Assembly: GCA_032207245.1 (NCBI GenBank)
Contig: CM063505.1
Span: forward strand, 177,582,030-177,646,029
Reading direction: 5' to 3'
Source: Pardosa pseudoannulata
Taxonomy: Eukaryota; Arthropoda; Arachnida; Araneae; Lycosidae
DNA length: 64,000 nucleotides
The notes beneath the pieces were generated by a model. That model made no database searches. It saw nothing but the letters and a program-made list of their open reading frames with translations, and was not told where the DNA came from. This document shows positions 48,720 through 60,989 of this stretch, one piece after another (the first letter of the stretch is position 1; every line of letters begins with the position of its first letter). The translations under genes and the position numbers were made by a program.

Positions 48720-49953
48720 ACGTCTGCACTGAGCCCAAGCTGTAAATTTACTTATTTCTTTGAAGTAAATGTGTTAAAGTTTGGCTTTTAAACAATTGTT
48801 AAGCGATCAACACAAATATCAACTTTATGGCTTTCAATGGGGGTACAAAAATACTTCTCAGATTTGTCTCTGACATGTATAAAAAGTATTTAAATGTGTG
48901 TAGAAATACGGATTCCAAATGAACTTAGGTACTTTAGCATTTACAGCAACCTTTGTATAGGAATTGTTGGTCTTACCGTTGAACCATCTGTTGCACTTAC
49001 TCAGAGATTTTAGATGAGCTTTTCTAACTGGCAAGTTTGTCCGTACCTTTTATCAAATATTAGCCAATTAGTGTTCTGCTTTGGTCTACTTAAAGTTCTT
49101 AAACAAAGCTTACATTTATTTTATAATTTTAATTAGTTTTTAGATTTTTGTAATTCCGCTATATTAGCCATTTCAAAAATAAAAAAAATTTCAGAAAACA
49201 ACTAACAAGTTTTATTTAAATTTATATGATAAACTTAAATATAGACTTTAGATATAAAAATGCTCTATTTAGAAATACATGGAGATTTATCCTTTTACTT
49301 AACTAGCGGAAAACTACCTGTGATTTATGCTAAAATTTCTAAAAAGAACCAATGAACGTTAAAAACATTAAACCAATTATAAATTTTTTTTGAAACATTT
49401 TAAATTTTGTAACTGATACTGCTGTACTCCAATGGATGGAATAGATTTACAAGGATAAAAATGGTAAAATAAAATTAAAATAAAAAATATGGCTTATAAA
49501 AATAGATAAAATTCAGTAACTGAATGAAATTTAGTAAAAAAATGGCAAAATATATTTTCTTAAAATACATTTCAAATACTATCAGATGAATTAAGTTATT
49601 TAAAAGTTTTTAACAACTTTAGCATGTTATCAAAAGAAAAATATATCCACTGAGACAAAAAAGAGTTTCTGTACTTTGATGATCTTGACCTCCAATCAAT
49701 TTCACCTGCCTTAAGAAACTTTACCGAGGTGTATCGGTATCACCAAGCAAATTTTCCCAAAGCTGATACAGAATGCCTTGCGAACATACACAAATACATG
49801 TATATATACATATATATTATGTAATTCTATAAAATTAAATAGGTACACCGGAAGTAAAGGCCACTATATCCATTTTTTAAGATTAAGATTTGTGTATATT
49901 AATGTACAAATTGTTCCCTATATTGTGATAACATATTACCTGTATTTCATAAA
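48720..49953. other. AT-rich stretch, nothing recognised
   Basis: Short frames only. Confidence 0.4.
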
Positions 49954-51024
49954 TCCTCTGTATAATAATAGCCTTAGTTATCTGCCCATCTGTCCTCGAA
50001 TTTATGAAGTGGTTGGACCTGGAATGGATACAGCATCCATATTAGATTCTTGATGAGTTAAGATTAGCAAAATTCAAAGGGTCGTCTTTAAAACTTTCGA
50101 AATCCACCTCTTCACCCCTTTTCGAGTTATTAATGCCCTTATAATAAGCCCCATATTAAAAGCAGGCGATTAAATTTATCGATTTATCACATAATAAATA
50201 CACTCAAGAGTCAAAACATTATGACCACCTGTGAATAACCAGTTGTCCCACCTTTGGCGCGCAACACAGCTTCAACCCGCCTTAGCATGGATGCTACAAG
50301 TCCTTGGTAGATGGTTGGAGACAGATTGTACCAGATGTTTAAGCAACGGTTACGCAAATCCGAGATATTGGAATTGGTGGTCTTTAAAGTCTGAGATGCT
50401 ATCCCATAACATCCCAAATATGTTCTATGGATTAAGATCTGGTGAGTTAGGCGGCCAGTACATTAACTGGAATTCAGCATCATGTTCAGTTTCCGCTGAA
50501 CAGTGTACTCTGATACTATTCTACTTGGCCCTACATTGTATTGGGTTGTCAGCTGAGGTTGTCATTATTTTCATATTTTTATCATTGAACTTAGATATTA
50601 CGTAAATAATTTTCTTTTATATTTGGCTTAAGCAATAGATTAGGTAGATATATGACCATTTTAAATTTAATCCCCGATTATTTTTTGTTTCAATGAAAAT
50701 TTTATCACCGCTATTAACCACAAATTCTTTTCATAATAATCTAGGAGTCTATTTTAAGGACTAACAAATATCTAGCGTTTAAGTTATAAATCTTTGAAAA
50801 TTAAGAAGTTTGTTCGCTTGTGTGTTTGATTTTTCTATATACCCACTCGGTTTCCAATCGATCGTTAAATTTTAGACATCATTTATAAATATCGCCAAAT
50901 AATGACTGTCTGTTAAAGCCTCTGCTGTCCATCCTATCCTATAATATAACAACATAAAGTTGGCAACTAACATACGGATAGTAAAGGTTTTACTGATCCC
51001 GTTTTATGACAGGCTATATGCTAG
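49954..51024 (+). mobile_element. Helitron family H, copy 1, interrupted by Tc1
   Basis: 5' end A|TCCTCTGTATAATAATAGCC; 3' end ...GGCTATATGCTAG|T, preceded by a decayed version of the CCCGTCATATGACGGG hairpin. It aligns with 60990-61651 except for two extra blocks: the Tc1 fragment at 50201-50530 and about 285 bp at 50700-50985. No Rep/helicase coding is present. Confidence 0.85.
50201..50530 (-). pseudogene. Tc1-like transposase 3' part with terminal repeat, inserted in Helitron
   Basis: CACTCAAGAGTCAAAACATT at 50201 is the terminal repeat, following TA within the Helitron. Reading on the minus strand upstream of it, the frame gives SDLRNRCLNIWYNLSPTIYQ, VEAVLRAKGGTTGY, and further in, WPPNSPDLNP of the catalytic core, with at least two frameshifts. 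Same family as 60-282. The inner part of the element and the far terminus are missing, together with some Helitron sequence. Confidence 0.87.
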
Positions 51025-51212
51025 TTTGAAAGATTTAGCTAGTTAAAAAAAAACTATGAGCCAACATAGTTTCGAGGTAAAGACCATCCTCTTTGGTCTT
51101 AAAAAGGCTTATATCCACATTTGAATATGTTCATGTGCACTATGTCTTCCTTGTTACTTCAAAGACGTTTATAAAGCTCTTCTCCAAAAACTGCTCAATT
51201 CAAAAATATCTC

Positions 51213-52902
51213 GGTTGAATCCCAGTTTAAGGGGTCCCAGTTCAGTGGGTACGCCAAGCATTTGAGATGTCACCAAATAGTAGAAGCCCAGTTCCGGGGG
51301 CCGGTCGCCATGTTTTTGGCTCTATTTTTGTACAAGTGATCACCAAATTGTCGTTAAGTGATGTTTACATTTTGTGCTTCGTTTTGTATTAAGTTTATAT
51401 CCAATTTCAAAGCATATTTTGAATAAAAATAATGAAATGAATGAAATGTGTCTTAATTTGAATTAAATTAAGACACAATTTTGAATAAAATAGTTCAAAA
51501 ACCACTAATTAAAAAATATGAATGTGAAATATAACATCACTTGTTACCCTTCGAAAATTAAGCACAAATTATAAAATAAATAAAGCACTTACTTAATTTA
51601 AGTATCCCGAGTTGTTAGTGGATATAAAAGCTTTATCTCATTTTAAAAATCTTAAAAAGTGTTCTGTGGATTTTCTTTCATTTTCCTCCACATAAATTCA
51701 CAAAGGTAAGAATCAAATTGATTCTCACACTTGAGAACTGTACGGAGGAAACTCTTAATTGAGCTCCACAAGCTCTCAGTTGTATTGGTGTAGGCTCCAG
51801 TATCAGGGTCTTTGAAAGTAACACTATGATTAACTCTCAGATGATCAAAACCCTCATCTGAAAGAAAATCATCGGCTTTCCAACAATCAGAAATGATTGT
51901 AGTACCCGGATGCGCATATTTTCGTATGACTGCTAATAACGTATCCCTATCCCTACGTTCTACTAACTCAAAAAACATCTATTTATACCCCTATCTATTT
52001 CCCCCAAAACCCACTTACCCTTCTACAGTTAAATTTGCTTTCATCAATTCCAACAATAATCACCTCCCCCCCTCCCCAATTTTAGAAGAAGAATTTAAAA
52101 TAAAATCTATACAAACCTCCCTAGAAAAGCTGAACTAGTCAGTTACTGTGTTTTTTGAAATTTTTTGTTATTCGAGAACGATATACTCCAAAGGTAATTT
52201 ATACATCCACGTATAAGTTAACATTAAAATTTTGAATAGACTCAAATGACTCGTTTCAAACCAACTTCCCTTTCTCACATATCCTTTCACCCGCTGGTCA
52301 TTCACTCCTCTCTTACGACATTCCCATATATATCCGTCAATTGAGTCTCTTTCTACAAGGCGCATGGAGGATGTGAAAGTTGGGAATTCATAAATCCCGG
52401 AAAGCAAACCAGCACCCATGCACCATTTGCAGAATTGCGAAATTTCCCTGATCCATTAAGTTCCTAAAAAACTCAGTCATACTTGAAAACATGTGCAGAA
52501 GCCATCCTCAATTTAGGTTAAAGATTTGTGAAACACTTAAATTAAATTGAAAAATTGAAAAAAAAAAATACAAGAGCACAGGTGAAATGGACACGAAATG
52601 AATAAACCTCCAGAGCAGGACCGAAAGGGACAAAGACTTGAAATGGAATCCAAATTCAGGGGACTTGTATTGTTAGTTATTGTTAGTCAGCGGACTTGTA
52701 TTGTTAGTATTGTTAGTTACATGAACCAATAAGGGTCATATACTCAAATCACATGTCATTTCGTGTTCACCTGCCATGTGTCCAAAACACGTGTCATCAA
52801 GAAGAGCAAGGTTTACCAGAAAACTGTGTACTAGAATTTGGCGACATCGCCCACGCTTGGCGTGCCCAATTAATTGTGATGCCCTAAACTGGGATTCAGC
52901 CC
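51213..52902 (-). mobile_element. Merlin (IS1595-like) DNA transposon with ~70-bp terminal repeats
   Basis: Left end GGTTGAATCCCAGTTTAAGG... and inverted right end GGCTGAATCCCAGTTTAGGG... stay similar for about 70 bp, sharing ACGCCAAGC and GATGTC(A/G)CCAAAT. The transposase pseudogene lies between them. An 8-9 bp target duplication, usual for Merlin, was not clearly seen. Confidence 0.88.
51652..52480 (-). pseudogene. ISXO2/IS1595-type (Merlin) transposase, frameshifted
   Basis: Start ATG at 52480 gives MTEFFRNLMDQ, then a shift to ISQFCKWCMGAG, a zinc-ribbon-like Cys pair, MRLVERDSIDGYIWECRKRG and GSWFETSHLSL. After a break, VIIVGIDESKFNCRRVSGFW (near 52060) holds the first catalytic Asp. 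The frame 51978-51652 gives the second Asp in GTTIISDCW and the catalytic acidic residue in TNTTESLWSSIK. Several stops and frameshifts separate these parts. IS1595-type transposases carry out cut-and-paste transposition; in animals they are called Merlin and are abundant in spiders. Confidence 0.9.
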
Positions 52903-54680
52903 AAATCTAAAAAATGATGCTATGAAATTTAAAATCTATGACATAGTGCTCCTTACTTCCGATGAACAGATATACGACTCGTTTGAAATATTTCCTTTTG
53001 GTTTTAGATCTAATATTATAGCAAAAACAAATTAGAATACGAGTTTCCAGTTTTAATCAAACACATATGAATGATTTTCAAAAAATAAATTAAAGATTCA
53101 CGAGAGTATTTTAAGATTTTAAATCAGAGTATAGAAATACTGCAGATCAAAATAAATATAAGCTCCAACGGCAAAGGAGAGGTAGAAATGCTGGTGTTTT
53201 ATAATTGCAATTAGCAGCATCTTAGCAGCGGCATTAGGGGATCGCTGCAAATCATGACTGGGATTATCCTAAATTCCGAGAGATTTAATACATAAGGTTT
53301 CAGAAAATCAAGTAATAATGATAAATGTAGGATACAAGTTTATGAAACCGAAAATGCCATTAAATTGTTTAAAGCTATACTGCAGGGTTTTAATTTAAAA
53401 AGCAACGTACATATTTTCCTTCACATTTTTTACGCATTCTAAAATTTATATAAATAAAATAACTACTTGTATTTGGAACTGTATAACTCAAAAACTATTG
53501 ACCGTTTTAAGATGAGGTTTTATTTTTTTAATTGTTTTCATAATAATTCTAAAATCAACTTAGGCTTTCCTTTTTATTATAAATTTGAATTATTATATTT
53601 AACCAATTTTTCCCACTATTTTCAAGTATTTCACTCCTTAGGTATCGAATGATTGGTTGTGTCCCATTATACATATCAACTTACAACTCACCTATCCTTA
53701 CAGTTAAACGCTTATGCAAATCGTATCCTAAAATACATTACCTATTTAAAGAATAAGATTTTAAATAAAAATATGTTTTCATCCATGAAACGAAAATTTA
53801 ATTTTTAATCTGTATATTGGAAATTATCGGAACCAAAACCATTGAGATATTTACACGTGTTAAGGGTTGATGTATTTTTCTCTATTTAAAAAAAAAGTTC
53901 AATTAAAAATAACCATTACTTTTTCAGAAGGAAGAATCAGCCAATAGTATAAAAGAGACTTCAATGTCGCCTTATACTTGTGGTACACAATGGTTTTGAA
54001 ATTAGATTGGTCTTCTTATATATGACAATATAGAATATATGTGAGATTCACAAATGGAGTTTAAAATTTTAAAATTAGAAAAAGCAATAAATTTATGATA
54101 TTTATAGGAATTGTAGATGTGAGTGTTTTTCTCATTTAAAATTATCAATGATTATCTTAATATTTTCTAATGTATTACATAACTTTTGCATCTTGAAGGC
54201 TGTAATGATGAAATAAAAAGAAAATCGTAGGAAATTTTCATACATCCTTTTCTTTGTCTACGTATCGCACACATTACTATAAATTTTTAAAATTTACTCA
54301 AGTTTTGTTTAATACTAGAAGAACTATGATATAAGTAATGTAATCCACAAATTAATAAAAATGCTTAAAATTAATTTAATTTTTATTTGGAAACATCATT
54401 TATCCATATCAAAAGGTTGGCATGAAGCTGCTAGTGTACACAGAGCTAGGAAGAAATAAGTTTGCCACTTCAGAGGGCTCTAAAATGCATTGTATTGGAC
54501 AAATAATATGCGATTTCAATTATAGATAAATCAAATAATGCACTAGACAATTTATTAAATAAATAAAAATATAAAACCAATCGATAGGTAGTGTTGCAAA
54601 GCACAAACTCTTAATATGCTTTATAAATGTTAAATAATATAAAAAAGTAGCATTAAAACTACTTGAAATGTCTCCCTACA
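52903..54680. other. AT-rich stretch, nothing recognised
   Basis: No motif, RNA gene or paired repeat. Confidence 0.4.
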
Positions 54681-54689
54681 GTTAGTTGC

Positions 54690-55020
54690 AATAATCGTAG
54701 AACAATATTTACGATAGTTGACCGCAATAAATATGTCGGAATATCAAAATATTTGAATGCTGTTTTTAAATATGGCACAAAAGTTAGACCTTTGATGGTT
54801 TTTCTGGAAATCCACCAACCAGTAGTCGCAGGGGTTGATCTTCGGTGAATGAGTAGGCCATGCTTTCAGAAAATGTGAATTGATCTCCCAATCGTCTGTG
54901 ACATGTTGTCTCAGTATTGACACGATTATCAGTGTGAGAAGGTGAGTCATTCTGCATCAAGATAATACTATGAAGACATCCACAAAGTTTTGGAAGAACA
55001 AAATGTCTCAGCATATCATG
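54690..55020 (-). pseudogene. Tc1/mariner-superfamily transposase relic
   Basis: Two minus-strand frames share one ancestral protein: HFVLPKLCGCLHSIILMQND then SPSHT (the QDGA.PHTA region), shifting to ILRQHVTDDWEINSHFLKAW and PTHSPKINPCDYWLVDF. The last matches W-P-P-R-S-P-D-L-N-P-C-D-F-W-L of DDE_3-type transposases; the D of SPDLNP is K here. No termini were located. The copy is clearly dead. Confidence 0.78.
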
Positions 55021-55080
55021 GTTCTGAGGTTCTGTGACCGAACAGGTTCAGTAATAAAGAGAGCCGTAAATTATCTTCGA

Positions 55081-57399
55081 TGCTGGAAGAAGGGATTTCC
55101 ATTCGACCTCTCATTCGAAGAAATATATTAACCCTGCAGTATATAATCCTCCCATTCGACCTTGGCATTCGAAGAATGCCAAGTGGTTCTCAAATTTCTG
55201 TATCAACTTGCGAAGGACCATGCAGTATCGTATACATTTCATACGCCGAAATTTCTTTACAACTGCAGCGAAGTTATGTTCCTTCTGGTCATTTTTTTTT
55301 ACCTCTATCACTTTTTCTTGTAATATAAGCATAATATCCAGAAAAATATGCAAGGCCCTTACAGAATACTCTGTCAATTTCTTCATAGAATAGGATTGCA
55401 CTGTAACGTAAATGATGTTTCCCCCCTTTTTTTTAATACAATCAAAAAATTTGCGTCATAGCGACACATATCAACGTATTTTTGTACTGTACTTTTATTA
55501 TTTAATAAATTTCAAGAGCACAATTTGAATCATCTGCAGTTCAAATTTTACTTCATTTAAACTAATAGAACGTGTTTTAGAGCCATCTAAATTAAGAAAT
55601 CTTTTTGATAATCCTGTTTATAAAATCATTCATTATAAAAATCTAGTTAGAACCATTAAATTTATACTCTTTAAAAACTAAAAAAAAGGGAACCAACTTG
55701 AACTTCATATTTTATTATGAATTAAAATTTAATTCTGAAAGATAAAGTTAAGAGCATATAAATTTTATATTGAAATGTTAAATATATTACCTAATTTACA
55801 AATATTAAGCAAAGATGTTTATTAGTTTGCATATACATGAAATTATTAAAAATATTTTGTATGAATTTACAAGCTAATTTTAGTTATGGTCAAATTACTT
55901 CAATTCGATTACAATATTTTAATTATTGAACATTACATTACAATCTTTTAATTTCATAACGAACCGGCATATTCGAATTAATTTGATAAGTTATTTTTAT
56001 GTATTAATAAAATCATTCAGAGTACAACTTACTTGGACATATTTTGTTTATAATGTTTTAAAATGAAAGAAATAAACATAACTTAATATTTCATTACCGA
56101 TGTAAAATATTTTAGGGAAAATTAACCTCTGAGAAAATACATTTTATAGAAATCTTTAATATATTACTTTAATATATTACTTTATACACTAGTTTTCAAC
56201 ATTTCACATAAACATTGAATTAATATTAAAACTGTTTTGCATGAACTTAAAGAGGTACACTTTAAATTTTAAAAGGCTGCTGATATTTAAAATGCATTTC
56301 GAGTGCTATTATAGATTCATTTATTCAAACATTTTAGTTTATCCTTTCAAAATGGATTTTGAATGTAAATAATTCACAAAAGTATATAAAACAAGAAACT
56401 ACGGAATGAAGAACTGTGGTCTTTATGGTTTATGGAACTTTTATGGTTTGAGAAACTTTTATGGTTTAATACTGTTAAAAGCTAGATAAATTTTCTACAA
56501 AAATTTGTTTAATAAACTACGCAATTTAGCCATTAAATACAGAATGAATAAAGTAAAAACAAAAGGCAGAGTTACCCATAATGACCTTCCTTACTTTTTA
56601 TTTTAGACTTTAAATCACGACATTTTAATAGTTTTAAATCCCTTTTTAAATATTCTTTATAAGGTTATAAATAATTTTATTATTCGAAACATCGTTGTCG
56701 AACATTTGAAGTAATTGCATGTCGTCGTGAATTTAGAGTAATCAAATGTCGTTAGCAGCATGGCTTTATTTAAACGTTGTTCTTAAAACGACCTAGTTTT
56801 CTTGCTTTGATGAAAATATCGATTTTTCATTTTTTTGCTTCAAATATTTTTTGGCACATCTAGTGTATATATCGGTAAAAGTTTAGGCGTCCAAAGAAAA
56901 TAAAATTCAAATTATAATATTCCTGAAGAAAAATGAATTTTCTAAATATCAATTTTTTAATTTTAATTTTACATAAATTTAAAATTAGTTTTCTATATTT
57001 TGCATAAAAATATATCCGTGTAGTAGGTAAATATAATTTGCAAATATATTTACCTATCACACGAATAGGGAAGAGCAAGGTGGTACGATTTTCACTAGCG
57101 AAATGTTTCGCACGGGTAAGCTAGTGAATTAAAAAGATTAAACAAAAATTATATCTCATATTTCTTACACTCCAGGTGCATTTAACTTTGTATTCCTTTA
57201 AAATATATTAACTTTTTAGCTTACAAGGTAAAATATAAGATCTAGTTGAAACTCATCTTTCATTTTCATACAGAAAAGAACAATATAGGCATTTTATATG
57301 TGCTTAGTTTTCAATTATTGTTATCTTATTTTAATATTAACACTGGATGTTTGAGACGACAAATAAGGATTATTATAGAGTTTATTTTTAAATGTATTC
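55081..57399. other. AT-rich stretch, nothing firm
   Basis: CATTCGACCTC(T/C)CATTCGAAGAA and CATTCGACCTTGGCATTCGAAG recur between 55099 and 55179 as a small direct repeat. Nothing else was recognised. Confidence 0.4.
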
Positions 57400-57753
57400 A
57401 ATGAATAAAAAAGTAAAAACGAACTTTTTGTTCTGATTTACATTTTGTTTGCTTTCGGATGTTTTCACCCTAATCAAAAAGCCAGATTTTCCGTATGTTG
57501 TACGCTTCAGCACTTATTAACTAAAGAATTGTTTGAAACGACTTTTTGTTATTGAAGGAAATACATTTTAAGTTATACGTAGTTGCTATTTTCTGCCTAG
57601 TAACATCTAACCGGCTGCAACTTTTTGGGTAAGTGAAACCTATAACTTTTTAAGTATTTTCTTAGAACTGTAGTACACTAGCATAACTATGCGAGAACTT
57701 TCATATATGCAAACTGTGCTGATTTAGTATGCTTTTAAACAATATTCTTGAAA
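57400..57753 (+). repeat. Outer left arm of 2.6-kb inverted repeat
   Basis: Pairs inverted with 59690-60032, sharing GTAAAAACGAACTTTTTGTT, ATGTTTTCACCCTAATC, AAAGAATTGTTTGAAACGAC and TAACATCTAACCGGCTGCAA. The arm continues after the Helitron at 59136. Confidence 0.92.
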
Positions 57754-57843
57754 CTAGCATATAGCCCGTCATATGACGGGATCAGTAAAATTTTTAATTT
57801 TCCAGAATTGTAAACTACCCTATGAGGCAGGTAAAAAAAAAAT

Positions 57844-57876
<33 letters not shown>

Positions 57877-59135
57877 GCTGAGAATTATCTTGCAGCAAAA
57901 AATAATCGTTGATTGAATTTTAAATTATCACATAAGTACCTAATCTATTATTTAAGAGAAATATAAAAGAAAATTAATTACGTAATATATAAGTTCAGTG
58001 ATAAAACGTGTGAAAATAATGCAGACGATATTTAAATAATTTAAAATAAGAAATGATTAAATGAGATGGTTAAAGGAATGACGTCATAATGATAGAAAAA
58101 TGTTTTTTCATCTATTTATTCTATAATAAATTGATAAATCTAATCGCCTGCTCTTAATCGGGGGAAAATGGGGCTTGAAATAATCGTATTAAACTCTCGA
58201 AAAGGGGGGAAGGAGTGAATTTCAATATTTTTGTTGTGATATGAAGCTTATTTATACCAATTTATTTTAGAATCAGATCGATAGTTAAGGAGAAAATAAA
58301 CTTTACTCGCTTTAAATTTTGCTAACCCTAACTCATTAAGAATTCAATATGGAACCTATTTCCATTCCAGGTCCAACCGCTTCAAAAATTCGTGGACAGA
58401 TGGACAGATAACTTAGGCTATTATTATATAGGGGACTAGACTTGTGAACTGTTACTATTATGTTATTGTTATTGTTGTGTAGTTAGTTGTAAGTTAAATT
58501 TTAAGATAAAAGTTAACTTAGGTGGGAGAATGTCAAATCGTCTGTTAAAATTGATGTTCTACCCACATATTATCTTTTTTATTTTATTTTTTTCTCTGTA
58601 AGTTGCGAGTGGCAACGAACGATTTTGTTTAGTGAAAACATGGCTGTTCTTTCGTATGCGAGAAAAATGGCTCTTGAGTTGCTTTTGTGCTTTAATATGT
58701 TAATATTATTTACGCCATAAATTCTTCTATGTGACATTTTCTGTGCATTTAAAGATCTCGCATACGTAAATATAATAAAAAGTGTTTTATATTAAAAGGG
58801 CGTCTGTTTTGAGCAATTAATTAACGCCATTGAGAACATTCTTCAGTATCACACTTCTGATTTCGAAACCCAAACGGGACAGTGATTATTTGGTGGTATA
58901 TATGAATGGCATCGAAAATGATAAATTTAATCGCCTGCTTTTAACGGGGGAAGAATAAGGCTTGAAATAATAGTATTAAACGCTAAAAAAGGGGGATGGC
59001 TTAGATTTTGAACTCGCTTTGAATTTTGCTAACCCTAACTCATAAAAAATTCAATATGGATGCCTGTATCCGTTCCAGGTACAACCGCTTCAAAAATTTG
59101 CCGACAGACACCTTAGGCTATTATTATATAGGGGA
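57754..59135 (-). mobile_element. 1.38-kb Helitron family H insertion containing a second 5' end
   Basis: On the minus strand it runs A|TCCCCTATATAATAATAGCC (59135) to CCCGTCATATGACGGG-ctatatg-CTAG|T (57754). The 16-bp terminal palindrome is at 57765-57780. A second 5' end (TCCCCTATATAATAATAGCC at 58435) starts an almost complete 680-bp family copy, so the insertion is 5' end fragment + about 460 bp of unique sequence + full copy. The unique part includes ATGGCTGTTCTTTCGTATGC opening a 26-codon frame. No Rep/helicase is present. Confidence 0.88.
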
Positions 59136-59245
59136 TATATCATTTAAAATATCTGAACAGAAATTTTAAATGTGTATTTTATTAGTATTTGAGAAGAAAA
59201 TGATATCTATTGCATATTCAGAATTAATCCTCAAATTCTGTTATA
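59136..59245 (+). repeat. Inner left arm of inverted repeat, after Helitron
   Basis: TCATTTAAAATAT.TGAACA..AATTTTAAAT through GAATTAATCCTCAAATTCT pairs inverted with 59575-59690. Confidence 0.9.
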
Positions 59246-59574
59246 TTATGCGTATTGCTTGTAAAAATAATGTGCGTGGAAAGAAGATAAGGGTTATCCC
59301 ATGGTGACTAGCGTAACATTCGTATTGAGTCGAAGCAATAATTTTACATTTTATTACTTTAAAAGCTGTACATTTCAAGTTCTTTTCTGTGTTATAATAT
59401 TATAAGTTCGATAATGATAAAATATCTTTACTGCTCTGATAAATAATTGCTAATCTATATCAAAATTAAATGTCTAACGTAAAAGTTTTTCAACCTCATG
59501 AAAAGCTACCGTATTTGTAGAAATTATTCCTCTGAGGTTTATAATCTGACAAACTTGCATTTATTTTTGAATGT

Positions 59575-60032
59575 GAGAATTTGAGGATTAATTCTGATTA
59601 TGCAATATATATCATTTTCTTCTCAAATAGTAATAAAATACATATTTAAAATTCGTGTTCAGATATATTTTAAATGACATATTTCAAGTATATGGTTTAA
59701 AAGCATATTAAATCAGTACAATTTGCATATATGAAAGTTCTCGCGTAGTTATGATAGTGTATTACAGTTCTAAGAAAATACTTAAAAAGTTATAGGTTCC
59801 ATTTACCCATAAAGTTGCAGCCGGTTAGATGTTACTAAGCAGAAAACAGTAACTGCGTATAACTTAAAATGTATTTCCTTCAATAACAAAAAGTCGTTTC
59901 AAACAATTCTTTAGTTATTAAGTGCTGAAGCGTACAATACACGGAAAATCTGGCTTTTCGATTAGGGTGAAAACATCCGAAAGCAAACAAAATGTAAATC
60001 AGAACAAAAAGTTCGTTTTTACTTTTTTATTC
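59575..60032 (-). repeat. Continuous right arm of inverted repeat (empty site)
   Basis: Matches both 57400-57753 and 59136-59245 in reverse complement, without the Helitron. The junction reads GACATA|TTTCAAG near 59684, the intact A|T target. Confidence 0.92.
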
Positions 60033-60379
60033 AACCCACATGTATTCTGCAGAAATATTTTCTCCGTGTCTTTTTCTCCCAGAGGAATAATATATTTCTT
60101 CGTGTCGTATTTTACAAATATTCACTTTCCGGAAACATTTGCATAGAGATAAAATTACAAAAAAAATTCAGACGATATGAATAATTTTTGGGGAGAACTA
60201 TAAGATAGAACTATAGTTATGTTTCAAGACTGAATAAATTTAGGGTATTCTTAACAGCGGAATTTATTATAAGAGTGCTATGAAAAGAAATTTTTCAACA
60301 TCGCTTTATGTTTTCACTCAAATACAATTTTTAACGAAACATCTGTTCTTTTATGAAAAGTAACTGAACATTCACTGAA

Positions 60380-60562
60380 TCCCTTATATAATAATAGCCT
60401 AAGTCGTCTGTCCGCGAATTTCTGAAGCGGTTGTACCTGGAATGGATACATGCATCCATATTGGATTTTTCATGAGTTAGGCTTAGCAAAATTGATAGCG
60501 AGTTCGAAATCCACCCCATTCCCCCCTTTTCTAGCTTTTAATGCTATTATTTCAAGCTTTAT
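60380..60562 (+). mobile_element. Helitron family H, 5' fragment
   Basis: A|TCCCTTATATAATAATAGCC starts it, followed by GCGGTTGTACCTGGAATGG, ATTGGATTTTTCATGAGTTA and CGAAATCCACCCC. It loses family homology near 60562, before the 3' hairpin. Confidence 0.8.
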
Positions 60563-60989
60563 CTTTCCTCTTATTGTATAGAAAATTCATTCTTGATAAG
60601 ATGGCAAAGGCAGAAAGTAATATTTAAATTTCTGGACTGTTTCTACTTGAACCTTCATATACTCTAATTAGTTTACTCATAACGTGTAGACTTTGTACGT
60701 TTGCTAGAATGTCCTTCCATTTGATCATCGTACTTCTCGAGTTGACGGTTTAATCCCCGACACAGCACATTTTTTTTAATATTTAAGAAATTTAATATTT
60801 TCTGCTTTTTCTTTTAAATTCTTATTCCGAAAGTTGTTTTATTATTTTAAAAGTCGTTTTATTATTTTTAAAATAAATTTTTACTATTTTTTCAACTTTT
60901 TATAATTTTTATTTTATTAAATTCACGTATTGCTTTACGGATGTCCCTGGCCACATAAACATTTCATGTTGTGTATCCCTAAACTTTCT

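Noticed and set aside
51652..52480. IS1595-like transposase as a sign of bacterial contamination
   Set aside because: Merlin elements are normal in arthropods, and the copy is decayed and embedded in AT-rich eukaryotic repeats with its own terminal repeats.
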